Source of the DNA: Gibbula magus
Lineage: Eukaryota > Mollusca > Gastropoda > Trochida > Trochidae
Direction: 5' to 3'
Assembly (NCBI GenBank): GCA_936450465.1
Contig: OW388294.1
Span: 66,143,575-66,207,574 of the forward strand
DNA length: 64,000 nucleotides
Part shown: in pieces, positions 31,046 to 42,119 of the stretch
Position numbering within the stretch: the first letter of the stretch is position 1
How the letters are laid out: the number at the start of each line of letters is the position of its first letter
Translations under genes and position numbers: made by a program
Notes under the pieces: model-generated
What the model was told of the DNA's origin: nothing
The model's database searches: none
The model's input: only the letters and a program-made list of their open reading frames with translations

Positions 31046-31500
31046 ACTTACTTACGGAATAAATAACATGTACCCTCCCTCGTTACTATTTGTTCTAACG
31101 AAAAATAAAAATAAAGTCCTACCACCCTCGTCAAGAAGAAATGAATATAATGACCTGTGTAAACAGAAGCGTCTTGCTTATTAAGAGGAACAGCTTGTCA
31201 TAGAAAGTAGCATATCAAACTCAAAACGGTTTTGGCTTGGTTTTGGTCTACTGTAGCGAAAAACAATATTTATAAATATTTACAAAACTGAAGCACATCC
31301 GTTCTTTTAGGAGTTTAGGAGTTGAGCAAAAAAAGGATGCGGCAAATTTAAACTTTATATGACAAGTAAAAGTTGTTAGGCTCACAAATAAAAGAGACCT
31401 GCTTATGCCCGAGAAACATTTAACTTTTTTCTTATTTGCCCTAACCATGGCAACGCCGTTATAAGTAGCAAATGGTTCTTGAACCGAGAATCGAGTGATG

Positions 31501-32871
31501 TTAGACTACACTTATGGCATTTGGGTTGTTGTCATCGGAAAGTTCAGTAGAAGATCGTGAGTCCGAAAACTCAAATCTCCTTGTAGAGTCAGCAGATCCG
31601 ATCCTGTTCGATTTTGGATACCTCGGACGTCTTCCGAATGGCGGGTTAAACACGGCTTGGTCGATACTCTCAACAGTTGACGTGACCTTGAACTTGATCT
31701 TGGACGCTGTGTGTTTTACTGCTTTTGGAAGGACCGACTTTGTCTGTTGCTGAAAATGGCTGTTATGGGAGAGATAGACGATAGGTTTGACACAGTAAGA
31801 GAGGGTACCAATCAGTAGGGCAATGATGCGCGCTCCTCCCCAGATTTGCCTTGATCCGTTGCCTTCAATGTAAACCAGAAGAGGATACACGATCCAGAAG
31901 ATTTCCACGAAAGACCATGCGATGAAGTAGGTGACTGTCAAATGATGAATTTCATCCTTTTTGCTATCTTTGAGAATCTCAAATATATTTTTCCCGGTTG
32001 TCTTGATCGCCTGCAGAGTCAATGGTCTCATTGGCTGTTTGGAATCTTTGACCACGTTCCCGCCTGTCTCCGAGACAACCATTGAAGGGGACGTAACTCT
32101 TGATGAGGCAAGTGGATGGTCTCCCATTTCTTCAATAGTGTCCTCAGGTGTTGTTGTTGTTTTCAATTCCAAACCATGTTCACATTCGGCTCTCTTCAGC
32201 GCAGTTTGACTTCTGGATTGATAAAGAAGGCAAAGGCATATGGAATACGTCATCGCCGAGGCAACAATAGTGAGAATGAAATCCAGATTTTGGATGAGGT
32301 GGCTTGAACCTTGGACAACTCCGCATTGGTAGATGCTGCTGTCATAAGCTATTGTTCCTGTCATCTCACCAGGAAGCAACGGAAGGGCAGAAATGATAAA
32401 TGATTCAACATAGATTGCCAAACACAGAACTCCAATACATTTCCAATTTCCAAACGTTTTACGATGAATGTTTGCATTCCTAATGAGAGTGGTTCGTTCA
32501 ATAGCACAGAAGATGAGGAAGGTGAAGGACAGATGGTGAAACCAACGTGAGGCAACACCAAAGCTGCTACAGACTTCCGGTAGCGGCCAGGATTTCAAAA
32601 TGGCGGCCATGGTCGATAACGGCAGGCAGACAACACATGCTAACATGTCAGCAATGGCCATGTGTATAATGAAGGTTGTTCCAGGGTTCTTGTAACGTTT
32701 CCTCCGCTTGAACATAACCATCAATGTCACATTCAGTCCAACTCCGAGCAGAATGATGAGGATATTGAAGCAGACGACAATGTACGGAAGGAGACCAAGT
32801 CTCACCCATTCTAACAGTGAACTAGTCAAGCTGTCAATCAGATGAATATATCTTGTTACGTTTGACGACAT
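31501..32871 (-). CDS. Orphan class A (rhodopsin-like) GPCR, single exon
   Basis: 456-residue seven-helix receptor without introns. The start is the ATG at 32871-32869 (MSSNVTRY); the reading frame is open seven codons further up but begins only with GTG. A glycosylation site lies at N4. TM1 ~27-54 (N47), TM2 ~65-91 (D75 in MAIADMLA), TM3 ~102-125 ending A-I-E-R-T in place of DRY, TM4 ~145-167, ECL2 Cys183 pairing with Cys101, TM5 ~192-216, a long third intracellular loop of ~92 residues, TM6 ~309-335 without the usual CWxP, and TM7 ~343-367 ending CVKPIVY where NPxxY is expected. The tail of ~90 residues is basic, then serine/aspartate-rich. Plasma-membrane receptor; ligand unknown. Class A is certain from the fold signature, but I cannot place the subfamily. 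The missing W4.50, CWxP and NPxxY make it atypical. Confidence 0.93.
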   Translation of the reverse strand: MSSNVTRYIHLIDSLTSSLLEWVRLGLLPYIVVCFNILIILLGVGLNVTLMVMFKRRKRYKNPGTTFIIHMAIADMLACVVCLPLSTMAAILKSWPLPEVCSSFGVASRWFHHLSFTFLIFCAIERTTLIRNANIHRKTFGNWKCIGVLCLAIYVESFIISALPLLPGEMTGTIAYDSSIYQCGVVQGSSHLIQNLDFILTIVASAMTYSICLCLLYQSRSQTALKRAECEHGLELKTTTTPEDTIEEMGDHPLASSRVTSPSMVVSETGGNVVKDSKQPMRPLTLQAIKTTGKNIFEILKDSKKDEIHHLTVTYFIAWSFVEIFWIVYPLLVYIEGNGSRQIWGGARIIALLIGTLSYCVKPIVYLSHNSHFQQQTKSVLPKAVKHTASKIKFKVTSTVESIDQAVFNPPFGRRPRYPKSNRIGSADSTRRFEFSDSRSSTELSDDNNPNAISVV

Positions 32872-34726
32872 TGTCAATTTTGAAAATAACACTCTACAAA
32901 TAATTCACAAAATTAAAACCCCTTCCAATTTTTAGATAACTTTCACAAAAACGCAAATTCATTCACAGATTTGTCGAAGGAACATGGACTATATTAGAAA
33001 ATAATCCACTAATCATTAATAAAAAAACTAAATCACAAACTCATGAAAGAACCATGTTTGCTTGATCAGTAACTCGATGGAGCTTGTTAATCCCTGAGAC
33101 AGGACTATGTTTTGCGACTGAAATATACAAAACAGTTCACTTCAGATCAGCTTTTCAATGTTGCTTAGGGTCCAGATGTCACTGATTAAATCACAGAAAT
33201 CTTCAGCCTACAAGAAGTTATATTCCAGCTTGAAGACTTCCCGTCGGAACCAGCGTTTACATCAAATATTTGTTTGCTTTTAATCAATATTCCAAACTTT
33301 AAAATTCAATGTTTTCATTGTCACTAAGCTCATCCAATTCAGTCTTAATGATATACTATGGGAGTTTAAAATCAGTATTTTATCATATGGCAGATTTCTG
33401 CAGCATTAAACTTGATTCTCAAGCCTTAAAAGTCCACTTCAAAGTCAAAGATAAAACCATCACATGAATCTTTAACATTCCAGTTTGATGAGTTCATGTC
33501 CTGATCAATGTTACATGAATGAATTCTTCAAGTTTCACGGATCATTATTCCAAGTATATATGACGTCAAAATCAATGTATATAACATCCACTAACGTCCA
33601 ATTCTTCAACATTTAATGAAAAAGTGATATTCCACCTTTGAGCAAATGTATAAATTAACGTTCACAAACTGTTCACATCACATCACATCACATCGCATCA
33701 CATCACATATATCCTCATACATATGGAACTATAATAAAGCATACATAAAGAGATTCTTCAACGTCTAACGTCTTCTCAAACAACCGCAAACTGAAACATA
33801 TTCAAAGTAATTCGTGGCCTGTTGAATGTTTGCTGTAGAGACGTCGTTAAGATTTTCTTTTGAACATTTTGATAAACTTCAGTCTCAAGGTGTTTCGAAA
33901 GCGCGTGTGAGTGTAGAGTGTGGTTGTCATGGTTACCATAGTTTTAAGGTCATTTGGCGTGTTTCGCTGCTGTTTATAACATACAACAGCATGTTTATTG
34001 TCTAAGTACATTAACATTGCGGCATTGCCACATATGTATGTACCTACTAACTAGAAAGACATCAAACGTATTTTCCACAAGACATTCGATTTACTATAGA
34101 ATATATATAAATGAGAATTTCTAAGCTTACATTCATTTGGAATGGATCATCAATAAACTAGCCAGTATTGCATGATTCACTCTCATTAGAAGTAGAATAA
34201 TAATTGTTAGCTATAGGTAGTGATCTCCATAACTCTCATACACTATCACTTAATCTCATAAATTTGCACTCAAGTCATGTTAAAATGCGTTCAACAAGTG
34301 CTATATGAAGAACAAAACACATCTGCAAATATGTATGTCATAAGATTAAAATCGTTTTTGCTAGACCTTCCTTCCGCCATCTTCAATTCTCTTTTAATGG
34401 TTTTAAAGGCATAATTATTTCATGTTGTTATTTATTATATACTGTCAAAAGCTCTGTGATCCAAATGTAAACAAATGTGGTGATGAATGTGATAATTTCA
34501 TTAATTTCAATGATAATGAAAGTTACGTTTAATCTTATCCAGCCCAAATGTATGTTTTATTGCTGCCAAAAACCTGCCATTTAATTCGTTCTAAGCGTAA
34601 ATCCTATGTATATACTTCCTAATTTTAGCATATTTGTTTTAGATGTGTACATTAATGTATTGTAATTTTTGTTTTATCGCCCGTTGGTGTTAATTTATAC
34701 GAATTTTAGTCTCTCATAACTCCTTA
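32872..34726. other. Upstream of GPCR, no gene seen
   Basis: AT-rich DNA, presumably holding the GPCR promoter and 5' UTR. The only clear feature is a CATCA/CACAT microsatellite at ~33677-33710. A TATTTGTAG acceptor-like site near 32897 would allow a spliced 5' UTR. Confidence 0.45.
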
Positions 34727-35262
34727 TTGGGGTGGCTTAATTTTATTTGTTTTAATGTATTGTACATATTTCATTATGAGGTAAGACTTCAATCGTTATT
34801 AAATGCTGAATACTATGTCACTTCTATTAATTATATAACAATAAGAGGAAATATTTGTTTACTCCGATTACATGCACTTCCCTTGAGATGTAATATACGA
34901 GGTGTTAATGTCAATGAGATATGTAAAATGTGTGATTGTGGTTTGTTGAAACTGAAATTCATTTTATGTTAGAATGTACAGCATATAACTCAATTAGAGA
35001 AAACTATTTACCGTCTTGTAGGCATGGTAACATGTCAACTAAATATTATAAGCTGATAAGCAGCAAGTGTAGTCATTCTCTCTCCAACTGCTCCAAATAT
35101 ATTGGGGAAGCTCTTGCTTTTAGGACATGTGTTATGTCGCCTGTAATAATGTAATTATAGTTTATTTGGTTTATTAGCTACTCTCATATAGTGTATAATG
35201 TATTCTGATTGTACATGGGCCAATGGCCTACAAAACCGAAATAAATAAAAAATGAATTGAAG
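34727..35262 (+). mobile_element. LINE 3' end (CR1/L2-like)
   Basis: Encodes SLLNAEYYVTSINYITI, then VNEICKMCDCG and, after a frameshift, VETEIHFMLECTAYNSIREN, ending SPVIM and a stop. The 3' UTR has the hairpin GGGCCAATGGCC followed by AAAACCGAAATAAATAAA. The element is 5' truncated. Confidence 0.78.
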
Positions 35263-35462
35263 ACTGTAATAAACACTCTGTCTGACCAAACCGAATTCCT
35301 TTAAAGGTAATAAAGTATTGTCTATTCTCTTCAGCTTGATAACTCTACATGGTCACGGTCTACTGCACTCAGGTTAGGTAACACATATCAGTACATAACA
35401 TTCAGCTATGATTGCCAGGGCCCCGTTCAGTAACAGCGAGCGCTTAACTTGCTCATTTATAA

Positions 35463-35623
35463 GATAAATAGTTGCGTTTGTAAAATTTCCGGGATTCATT
35501 GCTATTCAACACCCGCAAATTTAGTTTAAAACCGACGGCGTTAGCCGGAGGTTTTAAACGCTGAAATTTGCGGGTGTTGAATAGCAATGAATCCCGGAAA
35601 TTTTACAAACGCAATTATTTATC
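35463..35623. mobile_element. Palindromic MITE, ~70-bp arms
   Basis: TTGCGTTTGTAAAATTTCCG and CATTGCTATTCAACACCCGC are mirrored almost exactly. A half copy lies at 51925-52015 and fragments near 36262 and 57340. Confidence 0.87.
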
Positions 35624-36361
35624 GATATTGTAACATAACAGTTAGTTATCAGGCGTTTTGAAACGAACTCTCTTTTTGCGTACCTATCTCTGAGTGGAAA
35701 GGACTTTGCGACTGTTCCATTTTTGTAAGAGGTGTGGTCAGGTCAAAACAAATGTAAATACTCGGCGTAATATGTAAATTAGCAACAATTTACACATAAG
35801 TTCAAATAGTGTCACTCAACTATGTTCACTTCACAATATTCACGTATCCTTTTAGATGGCGATAAACATTTATCTACGACATCAACACAGTAAAAGACCT
35901 AGAAACAAAACTCTTAAACTTGCCCTAACCCATTGTGACAATGACGCTAGCATTGTGACGTCAAAACGGTTGATCACTATGACGTCATGCCATGTCAACG
36001 GCATTCGGTAAACACAACCGCATGGAAAAAGGCGTCAAACTTGGACAAATCTTACTAGTTGAAAACATTTTAGTTATTGAAACTAATTAATTTTGAGAGT
36101 TATTTGTGACCAATACTGCTAAACACAAGTAAGAAAATGACAATGCGACCTGTCAAATTTGAGAAAGGAGCAAATATTAAGAGAAATAGAGAATTAAAAA
36201 TTTGAGTCGGGCCAAAACTTGTGAACACGATGTAGCCTATATGTTCGCGGTGATTCGCCCCAAGTAATTTGCGGGTATTCATTGTAATTCAACATAGGCA
36301 AATCAACCAATCAGAATCAAGGATACACCGAAATCATGTTACAATGATCGCTCAATGTAGC

Positions 36362-36410
36362 GCTCAAGTAGCGCTCAAGTAGCGCTCAAGTAGCGCTCAA
36401 GTAGCGCTAA
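36362..36410. repeat. 11-bp tandem repeat
   Basis: Four to five copies of CTCAAGTAGCG. The same GTAGCGCTACATTGAGC motif occurs inverted 60 bases on. Confidence 0.85.
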
Positions 36411-36639
36411 TTCTCTCTTGAACGGCATAGTGCAAACTCCTCGAAGTTTGCTCGCCTTGCTACGTAGCGCTACATTGAGCAATCGCGTTCAAGAGAGGTT
36501 TAAAGGTAATCGCTCATTGAGCACTTACTTTGAAACTTCTCTTGAACACGGCCAAGGTTTCACAGCCAGTGAGCAGTGCATTATATTTGAAATTTATTTT
36601 CCCCCAATAATTTAGTGACGCAGACATTTCATCAAAATC

Positions 36640-37040
36640 ATTAAAGGGGTGCATACTTTAAATTGAAATTTTTGGGAGAAGGGTTATTAAATCTTTAAAT
36701 CTTCGTGTCCATCCAAGATATATTCCCAAAAGTTCTAGAGGAGAAGTCAAGGGAAGATTTGTGGGTGGATACTGCTATTTGAGTGGAGGAAGGGGAGGGA
36801 GTTCAAGACCAAATGAACAAACTTAACTCACCATGTAATAAAGACGTTATTCTGAAAATGTTAGTTTTCTATGTCCTGAGGTTTTGAAGAATAAGTCATC
36901 TTAATAATACCTGCCACACCCATATTTGAAGGGGATGGACCAAATGATCACCTCAAAATTTCAGCTGTTCTGGAAGAGATGTCAAAAATGGAAACAGACA
37001 GACAACTCTTTTCATGCCATAATCCGATCTGGCCTTTCAG
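36640..37040. mobile_element. Decayed pearl-like repeat
   Basis: Units with CACCATGTAATAAAGACGTT and a CATGCCATAATCCGATCTGG end. Related core sequences recur near 43.2, 47.0, 50.9 and 58.9 kb. Confidence 0.5.
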
Positions 37041-38325
37041 TCCTGTAAAACATAGTCAATAGATGTTTTAAATTTGCATACGATTACATCATGACTGTTT
37101 AAATCTCAGATATGCATCAGAGTGAATCCTTGTGGGACTATAATTTTTTTGGAATACTCCAAAGTTCAAAGGCATGATAAAAGCAACGTTGAAACTTGAA
37201 CAACCAAACAGAGTTCTATCTCGAACAGTAAGATGTTGATAATTGTCAATAGCAATGATATAAATTCTATAATTTTAAATAAATCCCCAAAGTAGTCATC
37301 TGCAAAAGGAATATACTTTGATTAATATGTCCAAAACACATCATTTTTTTCTGTGCATCTTAGTGTGTTTCCCCATGTTGGGTAAAGTCATTAGCAAGCT
37401 CTCATTAACTTTACTAATTAAAATAAAAACTGACAGATCATAGATAAAATTCTGTTTATTTAAATAAAAAAATGCATTCATATTAAGCACAGACCAGCTG
37501 CACTTTAGTGAAAATGAGTTAAACAAATAAATCTCATTCTGGAGTAACTAATTTTTCTTAAAGGTGCATCGATTGTGTTCTTTGGGTCACATATGCCAAA
37601 TGTTAAACAGTGTTATTTTATTGACTGACTGTTTCTGAAAACACCATTTTTGTGATGGTGAAATTAGTATAGTATAGTGACATATAAAGCTAAAATTAGT
37701 GATTTCTGATCGAAAACCAGACAATGCATCGCAATTGACTCGCATCAAATAGCCAAAGCTGGGACTCTCTAATTAGATATCCTGGTCCCTGGTGAAACTT
37801 ACTTTTGGAAACTTATTCACAACAGACAAAAATTAGAAATTTATTGATAATGTTCAAATAACTATTGTGCCTGAAAATGAGACGTGTTGTTTCGATTTAT
37901 GCACATATATGTATGCATAATGATGTTCTCAATCTGTAACCTAGAAATTATGATATATTTGGCAATTGGTGATGAATGTTGAAGTTGCGTAAAACTGAAA
38001 TAAGCACATTATGTTGGCACATATTAAAGCCACATAAATTATTATGAAACAAAACGGATGCATCTTTAACATTGAGTAAAACAAATATTATTTTCAATTT
38101 CAATTTTCAGAATCAAAAATAAGGATTTCAATGTTATGTACATATCACTTTAAAAATATAGAGCCATTGGCCATCCAACCATGCAACACATTCTGTGACA
38201 TCCATTTTGGATCCTATAGACCTCAGTTGAGATAAAAATAAAGATAATAAATTTTGTAAAAGCAATTTAAATCATAAAAAAAAATTGTTATAAAAAAAGA
38301 AGAAAATATTTCAAAATTAAAAAAT
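37040..38325. other. Intergenic, nothing recognised
   Basis: AT-rich DNA. No coding frame with protein-like content and no clear repeat. Confidence 0.45.
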
Positions 38326-39090
38326 AGAACCATGGGCTCTGTAGCTCATTAGGATTTCATTGATTTATTATCTAAGGTTGAATATCTAAGTTATTTCAAG
38401 TAATACGTTGTTAACAAGCAAAAATAGGCTTTTAAATCATGACCCCTGTGACCCGTATTTGGAGTCACAGGGTAACCAATCCTACAATTCAGAATCACCT
38501 TTGACCAAAGAGTCTCTACACAACATTTCACCTTTCTAGAGCTTTACATACTTGAGATAAAGATGAAAATAGGTTTTTGGGTCATAACCCGTGAACTAGA
38601 TTGGGGTAACAGGGTCACGAGATCTACAATTTAGAATCCCCATTGGCCAACGAATCTGCACACAACTTTTCAGCTCTCCAGACCTTTTGGAACTGGAGAA
38701 GAAGATGAAAATAGGTTTTTAAGGATGTAACCTCTGTGACCCCATTTGGGGTCACGGGGTCAAGAAATCTACAATTTAGAATCCCCATTGGCCAAGGAGT
38801 CTGCACACAACTTGTCAGCTCTCTAGACCTTTTGGAACTGGAGAAGAAGATGAAAATAGGTTTTTAACGATGTGACCCCTGTGACCCCATTTGGGGTCAC
38901 AAAATCTACAATTTAGAATCCCCATTGGCCAAGGAGTCTGCACATAAAACTTCAGCTCTGTGGAGTCATTGGTTCTGGAAAAGAAGTCGAAAAAGCGAAA
39001 AATTTACGGACGGACGGATGGAAGGACGTCGGACACCATGCCATGCCATAAGCCCATCGGGTCTTTCAGGCCTGATGAGCTAAAAATAAT
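38325..39090 (+). mobile_element. Pearl-like element, GATGAGCT family
   Basis: Starts AATAGAACCATGGGCTCTGT, has about four ~150-bp core units (ACAATTTAGAATCCCCATTGG each), then GGACGGACGGATGG, and ends CCATAAGCCCATCGGG, GATGAGCTAAAAA. Confidence 0.72.
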
Positions 39091-40436
39091 AAGTTTTGTT
39101 ACCAGAGGATAGTTGAGATATATTCTCAATTAGTAAACTCGGCAATTAGTATACTCGTTACATTTTATATACTTGAGAGATAACTCTTCATTGAAGAGAT
39201 ATCTTGAGATATCAAGAGATATCTTGAGCCCTGTTCATTTTTATTTCTGTAGATGAAGATTTTTATTACTAAAGACATCAGTTTTAAATAAATCTACAAT
39301 GTTATTAATATTATACAATTATGGACTGGTGATGACCTGTTTTTATGGAGGACGATATCCGTGGTCAAAATTGTTTTCTCGGGTCCTAAAACAGGTACTG
39401 ACCAATTTGACAGTCCATAATGTTTTTTATATTTAATATAACAATGAAACAAAAACAATAAAATACACATAAAGGTAATTTGATTTAAACTTTTAGGACT
39501 ACGGACAAATGATGTCATTATAACAATAGCATGATGTCATACAATAATCATTTGACATCACTCAAGTCAATATGGCTTTTCGTCAGACTAAGCAAACTAA
39601 AATTTTATTTTATTTTACCTTTGTTACGAGTTACACTTGAAAACTATTTGATTTGCAAATGTGTTTTTTGCAAGCAAATTTAATTGGGCCGTTACTTTAA
39701 ATTAAATGAATATTCTTGGATCTGTCTATGGACAGTAAAAACAGAATTATGCTACCGGTACATACATGATTATGTACAGAATTTCATAATGTATGTGAAA
39801 CATAGATTCAATAACAATGTTATGACATCATAAGATTGATGACATCACAATACTCATAATAATGTTAGTGACATCACAGAACAAGTAAATAATATATTAT
39901 TTTAGTAACATTCAAGACACATACAATATCACATTTAAAATATATTTTTAACCCTTAAACCCAGAAAATGTTTTGATCACAACCAAGAGCTCTTCCTCTG
40001 AGTAGCCCAGACCTAACATTCTGATTCAAAGATCTCTTCACACGTCCTGGTCTCATCCTCTATGGAGTGAGATTTTCAGTTATCTGCCCTTGAATACTCA
40101 TCCAAATATGGCAATAGTGTTTTTGGTCAATTCTGATTGGCCTGTTGAATGGGCAATGAATCACAAGTATCTGCTTGACTGTGTTACTGTGTGACATTTG
40201 CTGAGTAAAGATTTACTGACCTTGCAAATTAAATATTTGGAGTAGTGGAAATTCCACATCTCCGAAATCAAGCACCTCATGATGTTTATTTCCTACGCAA
40301 ATCAGATCGTATGATGTGATCAAAGAAAATTAATAAAATTAAAAATATGAATTGTATAATACTGTTGAGGCCACACATTTGCACAATATTTAATTCAGCC
40401 TTAATCTCAAATGTGCCTAAAATAGGGTAGGTGGGT
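39090..40436. other. Intergenic, nothing recognised
   Basis: AT-rich DNA with short GATATC-type self-complementary stretches near 39.2 kb and TGACATCA-like motifs near 39.5-39.9 kb. Confidence 0.4.
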
Positions 40437-40592
40437 GAAACCTGTGAGCAACGGCTGGAACTAGGGATACATGGGTGGTACTGCAATGAAATTCAATGTA
40501 GCACTGCATCGGAACCTTACTGTGTGTAGAACAGTCCTCTACTGCAGACAGTTGCTGAACACCAAGCAGAATATGCTAACCAATGTGTTGTC
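40437..40592 (-). mobile_element. SINE body fragment
   Basis: AACCTGTGAGCAACGGCTGG through TACTGCAGACAGTTG matches the middle of the tRNA-headed SINE; head and tail are lost. Confidence 0.72.
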
Positions 40593-41482
40593 CTGTGCCC
40601 ACGCCAGAAATAAGAAATACAGCAACAGATGACTCCAAACACACCCTATGTGCTATCGTTAGCCATCACATGCATATCACAGTTCGAGTAATCAAAATGA
40701 AAACTGATGAAGACTTGACTTGATCAACAGCGTATTTTTACTGAAGGGCAGGTAATTGAAAAATTCATAAGACAAGATAAACTCAGGGCTTGTGAAGGTA
40801 TCTATTAGTAGGTGTACTGTAAGGGGTGAGACAGTACACTTGAACTTCAGTCCAGTGTTTATTGTGGTATCAATTCACTTTCAAGTCGGTTCAGAACTAA
40901 GAATGCAAAACACTAAAGTTTAAACAAAACCTATTTTTCATTAAAATAAAGTCCAATGAACATAAAATTTCATTTAAAAAAAAAAAAAAAAATTTTTTTA
41001 TGAAATAATAACATCAAACACGGTATGCGGTAAAAAACGAAAATTCACTTCGATGCACGGTGCACTGAACCAAAAGCACAATACTGCGGTTCAACTAAAG
41101 ACTAGTTGTGAACTGTTTTACCCCTAGTATCTACGAGTAAATGTCAAAATGTTGGGAAGGAGGTACTAGGGATATTATAGCTTTCACACGATACTGGTCA
41201 AAATGACCTACTTCTTACACAACTGTGTACTTTCCTTGACTTGAAATCACAGATTTTCTTGTAACATCTCCATATCACCCCCAAAATAGTATATAGCCAA
41301 ATTGTTCTGTTTGATATCACTTTGCTCTCACGAAATGTTGAGCTTAGACCCCTTTTTGCACAAGTTACCCAGTTATAACATTCCATAAAGAGTGAAACTT
41401 ATAATTGAAAGCCTGCAAGTAAGTCAAACTTTTTGGGAGGTCAAACCTTCATGTGGGTAAAAAGCTTCATGTAAGTCTTACC
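40593..41482. other. Downstream of the receptor gene
   Basis: Holds an A17/T7 low-complexity run at ~40977-40999 and no gene. The receptor's poly(A) site may be here but is not assignable. Confidence 0.4.
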
Positions 41483-42012
41483 CATGTTGACAAGGCAATG
41501 AACATCCACTGAGTTATATCATTAGAAATATTTCTTCAGAAGCTCTACAGCAGTGTTTGTACTATGTTGATGGTAAAACAAGGCAATGAACATCCACAGA
41601 GTTATATCATTACAAATATTTCTTCAGAAGCTCTACCGCAGTGTTTGTACTATGTTGATGGTAAAACAAGGCAATGAAGGGTCACAGAGTTATATCATTA
41701 TAAATATTTCTTCAGAAGCTCTACTGCAGTGTTTGTACCATGTTGATGGTAAAACAAGGCAATGAAGGGTCACAGAGTTATATCATTATAAATATTTCTT
41801 CAGAAGCTCTACAACAGTGTTTGAGCCAGGTTGATGCAAAACAAGCTGGCAATGAAAGGTCAAGAGTTATCAACATTACAAATACTGTTTCAGAAGCTCT
41901 ACCGCAGTTTTGTGCCATGCTGATGGTAAAACAAGGCAATGAAGGGTCACTGAGTTATATCATTACAAATATTTCTTCAGAAGCTCTACCGCAGTGTTTG
42001 AGCCATGTTGAT
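41483..42012 (-). repeat. 88-bp tandem array derived from the receptor's last exon
   Basis: About six units of ~88 bp. Each carries, on the minus strand, the CATGG...GCAGTAGAGCTTCTGAAG segment encoding the final helix plus the TAA stop and ~38 bases after it. The first unit is part of the real coding exon; the rest form the presumed 3'UTR. Units are 85-95% alike by eye, and the unit around 41837-41924 is the most diverged, with indels. Confidence 0.9.
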
Positions 42013-42119
42013 GGTGTTGTAGATACTCCACAAAACACTGCAGGGAGACTCCGCGCTGTCTCATCAGGGTCAGAACGTACCACATAGGTCCACGGTACAG
42101 CTGACCCTTCAGGTGGTAT
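41963..42119 (-). CDS. Receptor exon 11: end of death domain and stop
   Basis: Encodes WYVLTLMRQRGVSLQCFVEY and the last helix NTAVELLKKYL, then TAA at 41965-41963. The final ~50 coding bases are the first unit of an 88-bp tandem array that continues downstream. Confidence 0.87.

Larger units (their letters stand above)
35419..36553. mobile_element. Possible TIR element (GGCCCCGTTCA ends)
   Basis: GGCCCCGTTCA at left and inverse GGCCGTGTTCA at right enclose 1.1 kb with GAGCGC-rich ends, an 11-bp tandem and a nested palindromic MITE. The TIRs are short, so this is tentative. Confidence 0.35.

Noticed and set aside
31514..32307. Plus-strand frames over the GPCR
   Set aside because: Antisense shadows of the GPCR coding exon.
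33677..33710. CRISPR-like short repeats
   Set aside because: Plain CACAT/CATCA microsatellite without spacers in a eukaryotic genome.
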